Assembly (NCBI RefSeq): GCF_000718135.1
Contig: NZ_JOEM01000043.1
Span: 1 to 12,720, forward strand
Source: Streptomyces cyaneofuscatus
GTDB lineage: Bacteria; Actinomycetota; Actinomycetes; Streptomycetales; Streptomycetaceae
Reading direction: 5' to 3'
DNA length: 12,720 nucleotides
The translations under genes and the position numbers were made by a program. Shown in pieces: positions 6,401 to 12,720 of the stretch. Under the pieces are notes generated by a model, which was not told the DNA's origin, did no database searches, and saw nothing but the letters and a program-made list of their open reading frames with translations. Every line of letters begins with the position of its first letter. Position 1 is the first letter of the stretch.

Positions 6401-6841
6401 ATGTTGGTCGAGGGGCTCATCGCTGTCGCGGCTGCCGGAGGTACCGCGGTGGTGCAGGCGGCGGGGACGGACGCGTGGAACGGGATCCGGGAAGGTTTCG
6501 CCCGCCTCTTCGGCCGGGGAGAGCCCGGACGCGAGCGGGCCGAGCTGGAGCGCCTGGACCAGACCAGGTCAGTACTCGAAGCCGCCGACGACGGTGAAGA
6601 CGCGCAGCGGGTGCAGATCGCGCAGGTCGCGCGGTGGCAGACGCGCTTGGAAACGCTTCTGGAGGAGCTGCCCGCTGCGGAGCAGCAGTTGGTGGTGGCG
6701 GAGTTGCAGTCGCTGGTCGCCCAGGCCGAGGCCGCCAAGCCCGTGGAGACGGTGCACAACGACTTCAGTCAGGCTTCGTTCACGAACAGTCAGGTGCTGG
6801 GCAGCGGGACCATGACCGTCACGAACAACTACGACAAGTAG
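6401..6841 (+). CDS. Bell-like effector with C-terminal amyloid-type motif
   Basis: This 146-residue protein is the likely executioner of the NLR pair. Residues 1-25 are a glycine/alanine-rich hydrophobic segment (LIAVAAAGGTAVVQAAG) followed by WNGIREGFARLFGRG. Residues 45-112 are charged amphipathic helices. Residues 120-144 hold a polar, Gly/Asn/Thr-rich motif, NDFSQASFTNSQVLGSGTMT, repeated in the N-terminus of the next protein. This matches the Bell-domain/BASS organisation known from multicellular bacteria. There, a small helical domain analogous to fungal HeLo/HET-s is thought to attack membranes once its C-terminal amyloid motif is templated. The Bell assignment is by layout and helix pattern. 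The ATG at 6401 is preferred to 6386 because GGGGGGA ends 4 nt upstream. The stop lies 3 nt before the NLR start, so the two are co-transcribed and probably coupled. Confidence 0.85.
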   Translation: MLVEGLIAVAAAGGTAVVQAAGTDAWNGIREGFARLFGRGEPGRERAELERLDQTRSVLEAADDGEDAQRVQIAQVARWQTRLETLLEELPAAEQQLVVAELQSLVAQAEAAKPVETVHNDFSQASFTNSQVLGSGTMTVTNNYDK

Positions 6842-6844
6842 GAC

Positions 6845-9454
6845 ATGGTTGTGGGGGGCAAGAACACCGCCAAGCGCAAGGGCAAGAAGAGCGGGAAGCC
6901 TCAGCAGGGCCAGGCGGGGAGGGGAAGCTCGGCTGGGAACGATTTCCGCGGTGCCGGTTTCGCGGGCAGCCAGGTGCTGGGGCACGGCACCATGACCGCG
7001 AACACGTACGTGCAGCAGTACGCGCCGGTGCCTACGGCGCTGGACGCGCTGCCGCAGCCGCCCGTGGGGTTCACCGGCCGTGAGGACGACCTCGCGTACA
7101 TCCTCGGTGTGCTGGATCCCGACCGTGCTGACGAGGGGCCCGCGGTGGCCGTGCTGTCGGGCTGGGGCGGCGTCGGGAAGACCACCCTCGCCTACGCCGC
7201 AGGGCACGCCGCACAGAACCGGGGCTGGTTCACCGGTGTGCTGCTGGTCGACCTTCACGGCTACGACCCCCGGCCGGCGCAGGCCGAGGAGGCACTGGAA
7301 GCGCTCCTGCGGTCGCTCGGTGTGCCGCACGAGCATCTCCCGCCGCCCGGGGCGGGACGGGAAGCGCTGTACAGGTCCCAGCTCAACGCGCGGCAGGAGA
7401 AGGGTGAGCGGTTGCTGGTGGTGACCGACAACGCCTCGGCCATCGCGCAGGTGCAGCCGCTGGTACCGCCGGGGCATCACGGGATGCTCGTCACGTCCCG
7501 GCACCGGCTTACCGGGTTGGGCCGGATGCGGACGGTCAACCGCCTCCAGCCGGAAGACGCCGTCGCCCTGCTCGAGGCAGCCCTGAAGAACAACGATCCG
7601 GACGACCCGCGGGTCCGGGAGGATCCGGAAGCCGCCGAGCGGCTGGCATCAGCATGCGGATATCTGCCGCTGGCCCTGCAGATCACCGCGGCCCTGCTGG
7701 CCCAGGACCCGGAGCAGCCGCTGTCCGAACGCGCCGACGCCCTCGGCGGCACGGAAAGCGTTCTGGACGGTCTGGACGACGGTGAACGCAGTCTGCGGAC
7801 CATGTTCGACCAGTCCCTGGAACGCCTCACCCCGCAGGAACAGGACCTGTTCCGCCTGCTCGCTCTCAACCCCGGCCCCGACATCTCCACACCGGCCGCG
7901 GCCGTCCTGGCCGACCAGCCGCAGCCGGCCACCGAACGCCTCCTCGCGCGGCTCGCTACCAGCCACCTCATCGAACGCACCCCAGCGGTCCGCGGCAGGT
8001 GGCAGATGCACGACCTCCTACGCGCCTACGCCCACGAACAGGCCACAGCAACCATGGACCGCGGCCGCACACCCCGGCGCCGCTACGACCAGGCACACGA
8101 CCGGCTCATCAACCACTACATCCAGCACGCTCAAGCCGCCAGCACCCATCTCGACCCCCCTGGCGGCCCTGTCCCGGCCCGGTTCACCGATCGGGATCAC
8201 GCGCTGGAATGGTTCGACGCCGAACGCGAAAACCTCATGGCCACCGCCCACACCACCCCCCAAGCCGCCCTGGACTTGAGCTCCGCACTCGGCTCCTACC
8301 TGAAATGGCGACGCCACCTCCAAGACCACGTCGTGGTCAACGCCCTCGCGCTCGACGCCTGCACCAAGCTCAACGACACCCGGAACAAGGCCACGGTCTG
8401 GAACAACCTCGGTGGCGCGCTCCTTGAGTTCCGGCGCTTCGAGGACGCCGTGCACGCTCTGGAAACCGCCCGCGACCTCTACCAGCAGACCGGCAACACC
8501 CAACGCGAAGCCACCGCCTGGAACAACCTCGGCGGCGCGCTCCAGGAACTACGCCGCTTCGACGACGCCCTCCACGCTCTGGAAACCGCCCGCGACCTTT
8601 ACCAGCAGACCGGCGACACCAACGGCGTAGCCGATGCCTGGAACAACCTTGGCACCGCGCTCCAGGACCTGCGCCGCTTCGACGACGCCCTCCACGCTCT
8701 GGAAACCGCCCGCGACCTTTACCAGCAGACCGGCGACACCCACGGCGAAGCCACCGGTTGGAACAACCTCGGCAACGCCTATGGGGACCTGGGCCGCTTC
8801 GACGACGCCCTCCACGCCCACCAAACCGCCCGCGACCTCCACCAGCAGACCGGCGACACCCACGGCGAAGCCACCGCCTGGAACAACCTGGGTGGCGCGC
8901 TCAAGAAGCTGCGCCGCTTCGACGACGCCCTGCACGCTCTCGAAACCGCCCGCGACCTCCACCAGCAGAACGGCAACACCCACGGCGAAGCCACCGCCTG
9001 GAACAACCTCGGCAACGCCTATCAGGAGCTGCGCCGCTTCGACGACGCCCTCCACGCCCACCAAACCGCCCGCTGCCTCGACCAGCAGACCGGCGACACC
9101 CACGGCGAAGCCATTGCTTGGAACAACCTCGGCACCGCGTACCGGGGCCTGGGCCGGGTTGATGAGGCTGTCGTGGCGGGGAAGCAGGCTGCTGCGATGC
9201 TGGCCGCGGAAAGGGACTGGTTCCGTACGGGTGAGGCGTGGGGCGAGCTGGCCACCACGTTGACCGCCGCCGGTGCCGATCCGGTTCAGGTGCGTGAGGC
9301 ATGGGAGCAGTCCGCCCAGGCGTATACCCAGGCGGGCGCGGAGGAGGAAGCAGCCGCTTCCCGAGAGCACGCGAACAGCACGGAGAACGTGGAAGCGCAG
9401 CTGCCCACAGTTGCGGACCTGCCTGCCAGAAATGTGGCTTCGGAGTCTGGTTGA
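6845..9454 (+). CDS. NB-ARC/TPR STAND NTPase (NLR-like) with amyloid-type N-terminus
   Basis: This 869-residue protein is a signal-sensing STAND ATPase. Order: a basic leader (1-30), the motif NDFRGAGFAGSQVLGHGTMT (32-51), an NB-ARC domain, a winged-helix/linker, and TPR repeats. NB-ARC signs are FTGRE (76-80), Walker A GWGGVGKTT (106-114), Walker B LLVVTDN (190-196), LVTSR (215-219), GYLPLALQI (272-280) and QMHDLL (387-392, MHD-type). The TPRs begin at residue 519 with WNNLG and repeat every 40 residues: six full units and a seventh partial, then a non-repetitive tail. In known NLRs the repeats bind a trigger, ATP exchange drives oligomerisation, and the N-terminus recruits the effector. Here the N-terminal motif is shared with the upstream effector. 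The ATG at 6845 overlaps the ribosome-binding context; GTG 6851, 7 nt after AGGA (6840-6843), is an alternative start. Confidence 0.95.
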   Translation: MVVGGKNTAKRKGKKSGKPQQGQAGRGSSAGNDFRGAGFAGSQVLGHGTMTANTYVQQYAPVPTALDALPQPPVGFTGREDDLAYILGVLDPDRADEGPAVAVLSGWGGVGKTTLAYAAGHAAQNRGWFTGVLLVDLHGYDPRPAQAEEALEALLRSLGVPHEHLPPPGAGREALYRSQLNARQEKGERLLVVTDNASAIAQVQPLVPPGHHGMLVTSRHRLTGLGRMRTVNRLQPEDAVALLEAALKNNDPDDPRVREDPEAAERLASACGYLPLALQITAALLAQDPEQPLSERADALGGTESVLDGLDDGERSLRTMFDQSLERLTPQEQDLFRLLALNPGPDISTPAAAVLADQPQPATERLLARLATSHLIERTPAVRGRWQMHDLLRAYAHEQATATMDRGRTPRRRYDQAHDRLINHYIQHAQAASTHLDPPGGPVPARFTDRDHALEWFDAERENLMATAHTTPQAALDLSSALGSYLKWRRHLQDHVVVNALALDACTKLNDTRNKATVWNNLGGALLEFRRFEDAVHALETARDLYQQTGNTQREATAWNNLGGALQELRRFDDALHALETARDLYQQTGDTNGVADAWNNLGTALQDLRRFDDALHALETARDLYQQTGDTHGEATGWNNLGNAYGDLGRFDDALHAHQTARDLHQQTGDTHGEATAWNNLGGALKKLRRFDDALHALETARDLHQQNGNTHGEATAWNNLGNAYQELRRFDDALHAHQTARCLDQQTGDTHGEAIAWNNLGTAYRGLGRVDEAVVAGKQAAAMLAAERDWFRTGEAWGELATTLTAAGADPVQVREAWEQSAQAYTQAGAEEEAAASREHANSTENVEAQLPTVADLPARNVASESG
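8399..9118 (+). repeat. Six 120-bp tandem TPR-coding repeats
   Basis: Units start with TGG at 8399, 8519, 8639, 8759, 8879 and 8999, exactly 120 bp apart, and a seventh diverging unit starts at 9119. They are almost identical in DNA, including codon choice, across DALHALETARDLYQQTGDT and AWNNLG. Most changes fall in the codons right after WNNLG and before RRF or GRF. This implies recent duplication or gene conversion. Confidence 0.9.
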
Positions 9455-9805
9455 ACCATCAGCCGGTCCTCGGCGGACCAGCCCAGGAGGACAGAGGTCT
9501 CCAGACCCTGCCTGGCGGTCCAGGACAGGCGTGAGGGTGGCTGATCACGGCAGAGGATCTGCTGGCCGCCGAGTTCTGGCTGGGGGGCGGCCGACGAGGG
9601 CGCCGGCACCGGCACCGGCGCCGGCACCGAGGAAGACGGCCACGCCCGATGAGAACCGAAGCCCCATGCCGGAAGACGGCCCCGGCATGACGTTCGCGGC
9701 CTGGCGTGGTCCGGAGGGTGCGGAGCCGGCCGGGGAGCGCTTCGCACGTCGGCCGGATGGGCCGACCACCCCCGACCACGCAACCCGCCGTCGGCAGGGG
9801 TCGGT
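9455..9805. other. Intergenic stretch with GGCACC repeats
   Basis: Between the NLR stop and the stop of the convergent 85-residue gene no confident gene is seen. A short run of GGCACC/GGCGCC hexamers at 9601-9629 would encode Gly-Ala repeats on the minus strand (MGLRFSSGVAVFLGAGAGAG, ATG near 9688). The rest of that frame loses coding character and lacks a ribosome binding site. A plus-strand frame ending at 9809 has similar problems. Confidence 0.4.
9464..9529. terminator. Hairpins between convergent genes
   Basis: Just past the NLR stop are a 5-bp stem (ggtcc 9464-9468 / ggacc 9474-9478) and a stronger one: cctgcctgg (9507-9515) pairs with ccaggacagg (9520-9529) with one bulged A. They could end the NLR transcript; no T run follows. 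Confidence 0.4.
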
Positions 9806-10063
9806 CTAGGTGACGCGGATGCGCAGCAAGTACCGCTGTCCGGTCCGGATCGCCTCCGCCTGCTCGTACAGGTCCGCGGCAGTGAAACCGACCAGCGCCT
9901 CGTCCGCCGCCCGGCGTAGCAGCGCCGCGATCTCTGCGGCCGGGCGGCCCTGGTGGGATTCGGCGAGCTCGGCGAACACGGCCTGGTAGGAGCGGGCCGG
10001 GGTGCCCGTGCCGTCGGCCAGGAGCCGTCCGAGGTTGTGGCTGCTCACGTTGATCTCGCCCAT
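9806..10063 (-). CDS. 85-residue hypothetical protein
   Basis: The product begins MGEINVSSHNLGRLLADGTG and continues with helical, alanine-rich segments (SYQAVFAELAESHQG, PAAEIAALLRRAADEALVGF, TAADLYEQAEAIRTG), ending LLRIRVT. It is soluble and probably all-helical. No domain was recognised. The ATG at 10063 has GGAG 6 nt upstream. It is the last of three minus-strand genes and converges on the NLR operon. The 131-bp gap to the 106-residue gene leaves room for its own promoter, though none is clear. A function linked to the NLR or membrane proteins is not supported beyond proximity. Confidence 0.75.
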   Translation of the reverse strand: MGEINVSSHNLGRLLADGTGTPARSYQAVFAELAESHQGRPAAEIAALLRRAADEALVGFTAADLYEQAEAIRTGQRYLLRIRVT

Positions 10064-10194
10064 GGCCCGCTCCGTTCCCCTTCAGGACCCGGTTGTTCCA
10101 GCACCTGTCTTCGACGGTACGAGCGGCCACTGACATCCCGCCCCGGGTGGGGCACCGGACGGGAGCGGCCGGCTGTGGAGGAGTGCCACGCCGG

Positions 10195-10515
10195 TTACCT
10201 GCCGAGCTGCAGCTCGGAGGGGGTGGGGGCCAGGGTGGCCGGGGCCGATGGTCCCGCTCCTTCCCCGGGGGTGCTCGGGCTTCCTTTGGGCGCGAGAGCG
10301 GCGAGGACGAGGAAGAGGAGCAGCAGGCTGCCGATCCCGGTGCCGGCCGCGGCTGTGCTGGGGGTGAGGGTGCGGTGGTGGCTGCGGACGCGGGTTCCGT
10401 CCGCGCGCTGGTAGCTGCGTACGCGGGTGGTGGGCCCGGCAGGGGGCGGGGCGCTGCGGGCCGTGCCGGGGCGGGTGGCCGTGCGGCGGGGTGCGGTGGT
10501 CCGGCACCAGAACAC
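10195..10515 (-). CDS. 106-residue single-pass membrane protein
   Basis: From GTG 10515 the product has an Arg/Pro/Thr-rich N-terminal part (1-50) with the duplicated basic motif RVRSYQRADGTRVRSHHR (31-48), one hydrophobic helix (about 56-75, IGSLLLLFLVLAALA), and a Pro/Ser/Thr-rich tail. The YxRxDGTxVxxHxR pattern is common in small phage and actinomycete proteins of unknown role. Third codon positions are almost all G or C, which supports a real gene despite the weak ribosome binding site. The start is uncertain: the frame stays open upstream, and GTG codons around 10540-10570 are alternatives. It lies 73 nt after the stop of the HTH/membrane gene on the same strand, probably in the same transcript. 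Confidence 0.65.
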   Translation of the reverse strand: MFWCRTTAPRRTATRPGTARSAPPPAGPTTRVRSYQRADGTRVRSHHRTLTPSTAAAGTGIGSLLLLFLVLAALAPKGSPSTPGEGAGPSAPATLAPTPSELQLGR

Positions 10516-10588
10516 CTCTGGACTGGTGAAGTCCCCGGCCACCGGAAGACCAGCACTGGGTAAGGCCACAACCGGGGCACGGGCTTGG

Positions 10589-12475
10589 TTACCGCCGTCG
10601 GGTGCCGACTCCGCGGAGAGCGAAGATTGACGCGATGCCCCAGGCGAGGCCGGTGACGGCGCAGGCGATGCCCCGGGCGGGCCCGGTGGTGGCCGCCCAG
10701 ACCATGGCGACGCTGCAAGCTCCCCAGCCCGCCCAGGTAAGGCGGGCTCCGAAGGTGCAGGTGACGAATGAGATGGTGAGGAGGCCCGCGCCGACGGCCA
10801 GCCACGTGGTGTAGAGCGTGTCGGCGGTGACGGGAAGCCCAGTGCGGTGGGTTTCCAGGTAGGCCCGTACGGGTGCGTCGATGACCGCGACCATGCCGTG
10901 GCTGTCCCAGGTGGCACCTTCGATGGCGTGCTGGATGCCCGTTCCGAGGCTTCCCATCAGGGCGACGGTGAAGAGTCCGAGGGGCAGCACGAAGAGCACC
11001 TTGACCCACAGGACCGCGGCTCCCCAGCCCTGCGCCAGGGCGGTGCTGAGTTCCTGCTTGCGGTCTTGGGCCCAGCCGGGGTCCGACAGTGCGATCAGCT
11101 GCGTCGGTGCCGTCCTGCCCGGGCGAGGAGGGGCTGCAGAGAAGTCGGCGGCCAGGTCACCGATGGCCTGCTGCACTGCGGCCCTCACCCGGTCGTCCTG
11201 GCCGACCACCGTGTACGCGGCGACAGTGCAGGTGAGCGGACCCAGCAGTACCAGCCACCAGGTGCCTGCGGCCTGCGCGCTGAGGGCCACGCCGGTGGCG
11301 GTCAGCAACGCTCCCAGACACCGTCCACCGCGCAGCGCCAGGGACCGGGAGCTGATGGCCAACGTCTCACCGGGCTGTTCCTGCCGGATCAAGGAGCGTA
11401 CGAATTTCCACAGTTTCGCCAGGGGCTCCCACGGATCCGCGACCAGCAGCAGTCCCGCCAGAATGAGCAGCACCGCAAGGGTCGGGTGCTCCAGCGAGAC
11501 CCAGCCCAGTGCAGCGACCGCCACAAGCAGGCAGCCCAGGGACCGCGTCGCGACATACGTCGCGGTGCGCCACTGTTCCACCGGCCCCACCGTCGTACGG
11601 CGGGAAGCCAGGCTCCACTCCTCGCGGACCAGGTCGCGGTGGGCCTGGCCGTCGTCGAGGAATCCCTGCGCGGTGCGCAGTGCGCGGGCGAAGTCGGTCT
11701 GGAAGGCAGCTTCCTGGACTTCTTCCGGGCGGGGCGAGGAGGTGCCGGCGACGCTGTCGGAGAAGAGCATGCTCACGGTCTTGGTATCGCGGGCTTGTGC
11801 CAGCTGCTCCTCGAGCAGGTCGCTGCGTCGGCGTAAGCGCTGCACGAGGAGTTCGGACTCGTCCCGGCCGGCCCTCGCGCGATCCAGCTCTGCTTGTGCG
11901 GAGGCGAGTTGCGCGGTCAGCTTCTCCAGATCTCCGCGGGCCTGGTCGCCCATCTCGTGTTCCACCGTCGCGATCTTGCGGCGCAGGTCGCTGGTCAGCA
12001 GGCTCAGCGACAGCACCATGCGCTGGCTGTCGTCCCTCTCCCTGGTCAGCTCCCCGTTGCGTTGGTGTGCTCGTCGTAGTTCCTCCTGCGCCTGAGCTGC
12101 CTGCCCCTGCGCTGTGGCGGCGAGGGTCGCCAGCGAGGAGACGGTCCCGCCCGCCGCTTGGGACGGAACGGGCAGAGGCGGTGCCGGGTTCTTCGCCTTC
12201 TCCAGAAGCCTGGTCACCTGCTGCAGGCGCAGTGCTTTCTCCCGCGGCGGTGTCGTAGCGCTCACGAACCGGTCCAGGAACTGCGCCGAGGGGAGTTTCT
12301 CCCCGCTCAGGTGCTGGCCGATGGATGTCCGGGACAGCATGGTCGGCTTCTCCAGGTCTCGGATCTGCCTCCCGGACTGCGTGATCAGGTCACGGAGGAA
12401 CTGGGCCAGCTCGCGCCCTTCCGGCGTATCCGCCTTCAGCTCTCCCCAGCCCCGGCCCTGCTTGCGCTGCGTCAC
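10589..12475 (-). CDS. HTH / coiled-coil / multi-spanning membrane protein
   Basis: This 628-residue protein joins three parts. Residues about 20-75 form an Xre-like HTH region (GRQIRDLEKPTMLSRTSIGQHLSGEKLPS), expected to bind DNA. Residues about 125-232 are a long coiled coil (EELRRAHQRNGELTRERDD through LEEQLAQAR). From about 305 onward come roughly eight hydrophobic segments (near 310-327, 332-346, 387-404, 405-424, 487-510, 555-575, 580-597, 602-620), so the C-terminal half is in the membrane. A soluble loop (426-486) separates the fourth and fifth. GTG at 12475 is the only reasonable start, with GGGGGA close upstream. The protein could tether a DNA-binding head to the membrane or sense envelope state. 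No named family was recognised. Two small genes follow on the same strand. Confidence 0.85.
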   Translation of the reverse strand: MTQRKQGRGWGELKADTPEGRELAQFLRDLITQSGRQIRDLEKPTMLSRTSIGQHLSGEKLPSAQFLDRFVSATTPPREKALRLQQVTRLLEKAKNPAPPLPVPSQAAGGTVSSLATLAATAQGQAAQAQEELRRAHQRNGELTRERDDSQRMVLSLSLLTSDLRRKIATVEHEMGDQARGDLEKLTAQLASAQAELDRARAGRDESELLVQRLRRRSDLLEEQLAQARDTKTVSMLFSDSVAGTSSPRPEEVQEAAFQTDFARALRTAQGFLDDGQAHRDLVREEWSLASRRTTVGPVEQWRTATYVATRSLGCLLVAVAALGWVSLEHPTLAVLLILAGLLLVADPWEPLAKLWKFVRSLIRQEQPGETLAISSRSLALRGGRCLGALLTATGVALSAQAAGTWWLVLLGPLTCTVAAYTVVGQDDRVRAAVQQAIGDLAADFSAAPPRPGRTAPTQLIALSDPGWAQDRKQELSTALAQGWGAAVLWVKVLFVLPLGLFTVALMGSLGTGIQHAIEGATWDSHGMVAVIDAPVRAYLETHRTGLPVTADTLYTTWLAVGAGLLTISFVTCTFGARLTWAGWGACSVAMVWAATTGPARGIACAVTGLAWGIASIFALRGVGTRRR

Positions 12476-12489
12476 CTGTCCCCCGTCTG

Positions 12490-12501
12490 TTCACCTGTGA
12501 A
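12490..12501. promoter_or_regulatory. Inverted repeat upstream of the HTH/membrane gene
   Basis: ttcac-ct-gtgaa is a perfect inverted repeat 15 nt before the GTG start at 12475. Another, gcgca-t-tgcgc, lies at 12540-12550. Their position fits operators, possibly bound by the protein's own HTH head. No clear -35/-10 pair was identified. Confidence 0.35.
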
Positions 12502-12600
12502 TGAGCCAGCGTATGAACCTGGAGTGCGTGCGCGACAGAGCGCATTGCGCCCAATCACCCAGCCCGCCAGGGGCCAACTTCATGCCCCTCCCGGTCGTGG

Positions 12601-12624
12601 ACATGGCCGCCCGTCAGGCCATGT
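12601..12624. repeat. Perfect 8-bp hairpin abutting the IS end
   Basis: acatggcc (12601-12608) pairs with ggccatgt (12617-12624) around an 8-nt loop. The last base coincides with the first base of the presumed insertion-sequence end. It could be a stem recognised at insertion, a terminator, or chance. Confidence 0.4.
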
Positions 12625-12720
12625 GAACCGCTCCGGGTCTGATGGAGGCTCGATTCCCTGAGAGGATCGAGTCATGGCACGTCCGTCCCCTTACCCTCCC
12701 GAGCTTCGCGAGCGCGCGGT
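12624..12720 (+). mobile_element. Left end of an IS3-family insertion sequence (partial)
   Basis: The presumed left inverted repeat begins TGAACCGCTCCGGGTCTGAT at 12624, starting with TG as IS3-family ends do. It is followed 50 nt later by the first transposase gene. The right end and target duplication are outside the window, so the exact boundary is inferred. Confidence 0.6.
12674..12720 (+). CDS. IS3-family transposase OrfA, N-terminal fragment
   Basis: The 15 complete codons read MARPSPYPPELRERA, with a following GT fitting Val. This is the characteristic beginning of OrfA (HTH, DNA-binding subunit) of a common actinomycete IS3 subgroup, MARPS(K/S)YPPELRERAVRM in relatives recalled from memory. 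AGAGGA at 12661-12666 lies 7 nt before the ATG. The gene runs off the window. In IS3 elements an OrfB integrase (DDE) would follow, with an OrfAB fusion made by frameshifting, but none of that is visible here. Confidence 0.8.
   Translation, partial: MARPSPYPPELRERA

Noticed and set aside
6569..7504. 311-residue minus-strand frame opposite the effector and NLR start
   Set aside because: It is antisense to clear NB-ARC and effector coding sequence, with no domain and His/Arg/Leu-rich shadow composition.
8399..9118. 120-bp periodic repeats as a CRISPR array
   Set aside because: The period is an exact 40 codons inside an open frame encoding TPR units, with no unique spacers.
8549..9370. 273-residue minus-strand repeat protein
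   Set aside because: Its repeats (VVEAAQ, VGVAGLLVEVAGG) are only the reverse strand of the TPR-coding repeats.
9459..11009. 516-residue minus-strand open frame
   Set aside because: It overlaps the 628-, 106- and 85-residue genes in another frame and reads as low-complexity Pro/Arg/His sequence typical of a shadow frame in GC-rich DNA.
10881..12095. 404-residue plus-strand frame
   Set aside because: It is Ser/Arg/Ala-rich and antisense to the HTH/membrane gene, with no motif or ribosome binding site.

Overview
The window is GC-rich DNA with GC-biased third codon positions, frequent GTG/TTG starts and short purine-rich ribosome binding sites. Together with the protein families, this points to an actinomycete, most likely Streptomyces, and to an accessory region rather than core genome. 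The first ~110 bases are packed with short hairpins whose minus-strand loops read C-GTA-G or C-GGA-G, and GCTNCGC motifs follow. That is the structure expected at or next to the protein-capped telomere of a linear actinomycete chromosome or plasmid. The window opens inside a hairpin, so the true end, if present, lies to the left.

Layout: 1-~510, telomere-like hairpins and a direct repeat, with no genes. 671-2647 (-), an OLD-family ATPase/TOPRIM protein with a TTG start. 3068-3796 (+), a very basic protein with two similar helix-turn-helix (HTH) motifs, divergent from the OLD gene. 4023-4208 (+), a small one-helix membrane peptide followed by a hairpin. 4245-5347, gene-poor, with one frameshifted-looking small gene. 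5397-5570 (-), a 57-residue two-helix membrane protein with a 13-bp terminator stem. 5697-6055, three degenerate tandem repeats of ~113-125 bp, followed by a broken membrane-peptide gene.

The centrepiece is 6401-9454 (+). A 146-residue helical protein is followed after 3 nt by an 869-residue NB-ARC/TPR STAND NTPase (NLR-like). The C-terminus of the first and the N-terminus of the second carry the same motif, NDFxxAxFxxSQVLGxGTMT. This is the architecture of bacterial amyloid-signalling (BASS-type) effector/NLR pairs. The model is that TPR repeats sense a ligand, NB-ARC oligomerises, and the N-terminal motif templates the same fold in the effector's tail, triggering its Bell-like N-terminal domain. 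The TPR repeats are almost identical 120-bp DNA units whose differences cluster at a few residues, as in receptors with changing specificity.

The right part is a minus-strand group: an HTH/coiled-coil/multi-spanning membrane protein (12475-10589), a 106-residue single-helix membrane protein and an 85-residue hypothetical, convergent with the NLR pair. An inverted repeat just upstream of the first gene may be its operator. The window ends in the left end and first codons of an IS3-family insertion sequence. Two candidate immune loci (OLD and NLR pair), an IS and gene debris close to a probable telomere fit a typical Streptomyces chromosome arm or linear plasmid.
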